In this document: one piece after another, positions 62,114 through 64,000 of the stretch
Position numbering within the stretch: the first letter of the stretch is position 1
Layout: the number at the start of each line of letters is the position of its first letter
From: Paragordius varius
Taxonomy: Eukaryota > Nematomorpha
Reading direction: 5' to 3'
DNA: 64,000 nucleotides
Assembly (NCBI GenBank): GCA_964247055.1
Contig: OZ176050.1
Location: 10,230,001-10,294,000, forward strand
Notes under the pieces: generated by a model
Told to the model about the DNA's origin: nothing
The model's database searches: none
Seen by the model: the letters and a program-made list of their open reading frames with translations, nothing else
Translations under genes and position numbers: made by a program

Positions 62114-63757
62114 GTGTCCCGTCAGAACTGTATTATGTTCGTAATGGAATAATCAATACATACGCCACACAATTCAGAGTTTTGGTCAAAGCCGACGTGG
62201 ATAAATTGAAATTTACATGGTATAGTTTGGGGGCTCATGTGCAAGATGTAAGTTTTTTTGACTCTCAAAAATAATAATTTTATCTTAAAAAATTCAGTTT
62301 ATTAAAATCTCTTATACTTAATAATTTATATCATTTTAAAACCTTAAATTAAATTTGATAGGTTGCATACAATATAACATTCACCCGGGTTGAAAGAAAT
62401 ATGTTGGTGCGTCCACCTCAATTAAATATATCGCCTTCGGGATATGTCCCGTTAACCAAAACAGGTTTTTATAAACTCATCTAAAATATATACGGAAAAA
62501 TTTGTTGATATATTTGACGTGTAAAATCTAATTTAAAAAACACTTAGGTTACAAAAATCACATCACATACTAATGTAATTTCTTTTTTACTTGAACCCTA
62601 AAAATTATTGGATTACGATCAAACATATCCAAAAAAACAATTAGTTTTGTAAAAATTCTTTAGATCGTTTTTTCGCGTCTTTGAGTTGTTGTTGAAGAAT
62701 AGGTTCATAATAGGCACAATTCAATACTCTTTTTAAGGAATGAACTCTTGGGGAAATGTAAAAAGTAATTAAAATGATGTTTTTAAAGTCTTTTAACGTT
62801 AAAAATATTTTTTTCAATTACATCACGCTTTTATATAGTTCAAAAAATGATACTGTAACATAAATATAACATCTAAGAGGTGTGAAAACGCGCATTTTTA
62901 TAACAATAATAATAAATGTCCAAAACTTTATTTTTATGCTCTTTTGAACTCTCCTCTGTGTAATTATGATATTAACAACAATTTGATGTACTATATACAG
63001 TAGCGTATGGTGTTAAAAATAGTTTGTCCATAATTAAAAGGAGAAAATCAATGTTAAAATATAGAAAAAAAGATTATTTAATCGCTAACATTTGTCGTTT
63101 TTTTTACCATAAACTGTGGTATGTGAATGACACAATTCTGTTATTTCGCCATTAATATAAATCAAATTGCATTTATTTTATGTCAACACTGTGAAGGATG
63201 GGAAGATGTGTATGAAAAAATTTGAGAAAAAATAATCAATACTAACTAATTTAATTCCAAAAAAGTAAGGCTTGGTCTTTTTGAAACTTGTGTTGTTTTG
63301 TAGAAAAAAAATTAATTAATTTTTTGCAGTAAAACAAGTAAAATCCTCGACAGTTAAGACATAATAAATTAGGTTCTGAACGCGAAAGAAATCAATTTTG
63401 ATTATGTAGGTGTTTACTAAAATTAAATTATATCTAAAATCTCATCAAATAGCAAAAATATTTTTAAAATTTTTTCAACCATAAATTATACATTTTCTTG
63501 GTGAAATTTGACCTACTTTAGACACAATTTATTTTTATGGACAAAATTATGTCATATCTAAAAAATTTTATACATGTATATGACCGATGACAAGTTAATT
63601 AACATTGTCTGTTTTATTATTTTAGAATTTACAGTGGAATTAGTTTGCAATCCGAGAATTGAGGCAGAGATTGATTTTGACATAATATTTTTCATCAATG
63701 TTGTGGGACGAAATGTGACATCCTTCAACCTTCAACGTAAAAAGTTTTGTCTTAAAG
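62114..63757 (+). CDS. RYK/Derailed receptor, WIF-domain exons (partial)
   Basis: Three exons: 62114-62247, 62362-62464 and 63626-63757, joined in phase, with the next donor at 63758. They read ELYYVRNGIINTYATQFRVL, LKFTWYSLGAHVQD, VAYNITFTRVERNMLVRPPQ, LNISPSGYVPL, EFTVELVCNPRIEAEIDF, then NVTSFNLQRKKFCLKG. This matches the Wnt-binding WIF domain of RYK (ELYYVRNDLI, LHFTW, QVNIS-GEVP, F-VELSC, NFTVLNFKRRKMC), including the Cys pair in VELVC and KKFC. The first exon begins with two bases completing a codon, so an upstream exon with the signal peptide is missing. The transmembrane and pseudokinase parts lie right of the window. RYK proteins are Wnt co-receptors in axon guidance and polarity. 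Confidence 0.9.
62465..63625. other. RYK intron with a MITE
   Basis: 1161-nt intron between WIF exons two and three. It carries the CAGTAGCG-type MITE at 62998-63115 and is otherwise plain A+T-rich sequence. Confidence 0.6.
62998..63115. mobile_element. CAGTAGCG-type MITE in RYK intron
   Basis: The left end CAGTAGCGTATGGTGTTAAA is preceded by TA; the right end is eroded (TTTTTTTACCATAAACTG). The interior ATCAATGTTA matches 61195-61308. Confidence 0.6.
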
Positions 63758-64000
63758 GTAGGCCTGTAAATTTTTTATTATATATATAAGTTAATAATTT
63801 AAAACATCCTATAAAGCGTGATTTTACATTGTTTTAAAATAACTTTGGGTGTAATCCTTATAATTGTCGTTTATGATCACAAGAAATATTTAATAAACCG
63901 TTATATTGCTATGAGCCAATTGTATTATAATGAGTAAATCAAAATATCTAATTTCTCTAATATATGAATAGGTAATTTTATTGCTTTAATATATCGAGTT

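Noticed and set aside
1-64000. CRISPR arrays, operons, LTR or virus-like elements
   Set aside because: No regularly spaced repeats, no polycistronic layout, and no gag, pol, capsid or envelope-like reading frames were seen.

Overview
The window is A+T-rich DNA (about three quarters A/T by eye) from an invertebrate animal. Its genes are spliced, and the introns and intergenic DNA are full of small DNA transposons. No prokaryotic, viral or LTR-element coding was recognised. Reading splice sites and phases by hand gives two complete housekeeping genes, one complete glycosyltransferase gene, one complete four-exon scaffold-like gene, and parts of three others.

Layout. 346-1090 (-): first kinase-domain exons of a receptor tyrosine kinase running off the left edge. 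2.4-5.2 kb: a cluster of TTAA-ended MITEs, one inserted in another. 5373-15395 (+): a 1077-residue, mostly disordered protein with a PP1-docking-like KLTF motif and proline-rich SH3-type motifs (phostensin/taperin-like candidate). 22085-29629 (-): part of an unrecognised gene whose exons are all multiples of three with 1-1 phase; a dead hAT transposon lies in one intron. 34914-35611 (-): complete TCTP gene. 39347-42846 (+): complete GT43 glucuronosyltransferase gene (GlcAT-I/B3GAT type). 46998-52637 (-): complete gene for the spliceosomal protein MFAP1. 62114-63757 (+): three WIF-domain exons of a RYK/Derailed receptor running off the right edge. The genes are unrelated in function and show no operon-like logic.

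The most unusual feature is the set of very short introns at the 5' ends of TCTP (25, 23, 23 nt) and MFAP1 (23, 28 nt). Each is placed exactly by protein homology and phase, and each would shift or stop the frame if kept. Later introns are 100-1150 nt. Introns this short are rare in animals; a 5'-short, 3'-long gradient is known from schistosome flatworms, and very short introns are known from dicyemids. A flatworm or related lophotrochozoan is therefore a reasonable guess, but the sequence does not settle it.

Mobile DNA. Five groups can be defined from ends and target duplications: (1) a roughly 580-bp TTAA-flanked MITE with at least nine copies or fragments; (2) TA-flanked elements with CAGTCATGTA ends, one a 1-kb long inverted repeat carrying a nested TTAA MITE; (3) TA-flanked 100-170-bp MITEs with CAGTAGCGTATGG-type ends, six copies; (4) hAT elements with 8-bp duplications, one with remains of a BED/hAT transposase; (5) a MITE whose ends are inverted arrays of a 21-bp unit, two copies. 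A tRNA-derived SINE, a LINE C-terminal fragment and a G+C-rich unclassified repeat in two orientations complete the picture. All exon coordinates come from manual reading and were checked by phase arithmetic, not by transcripts.
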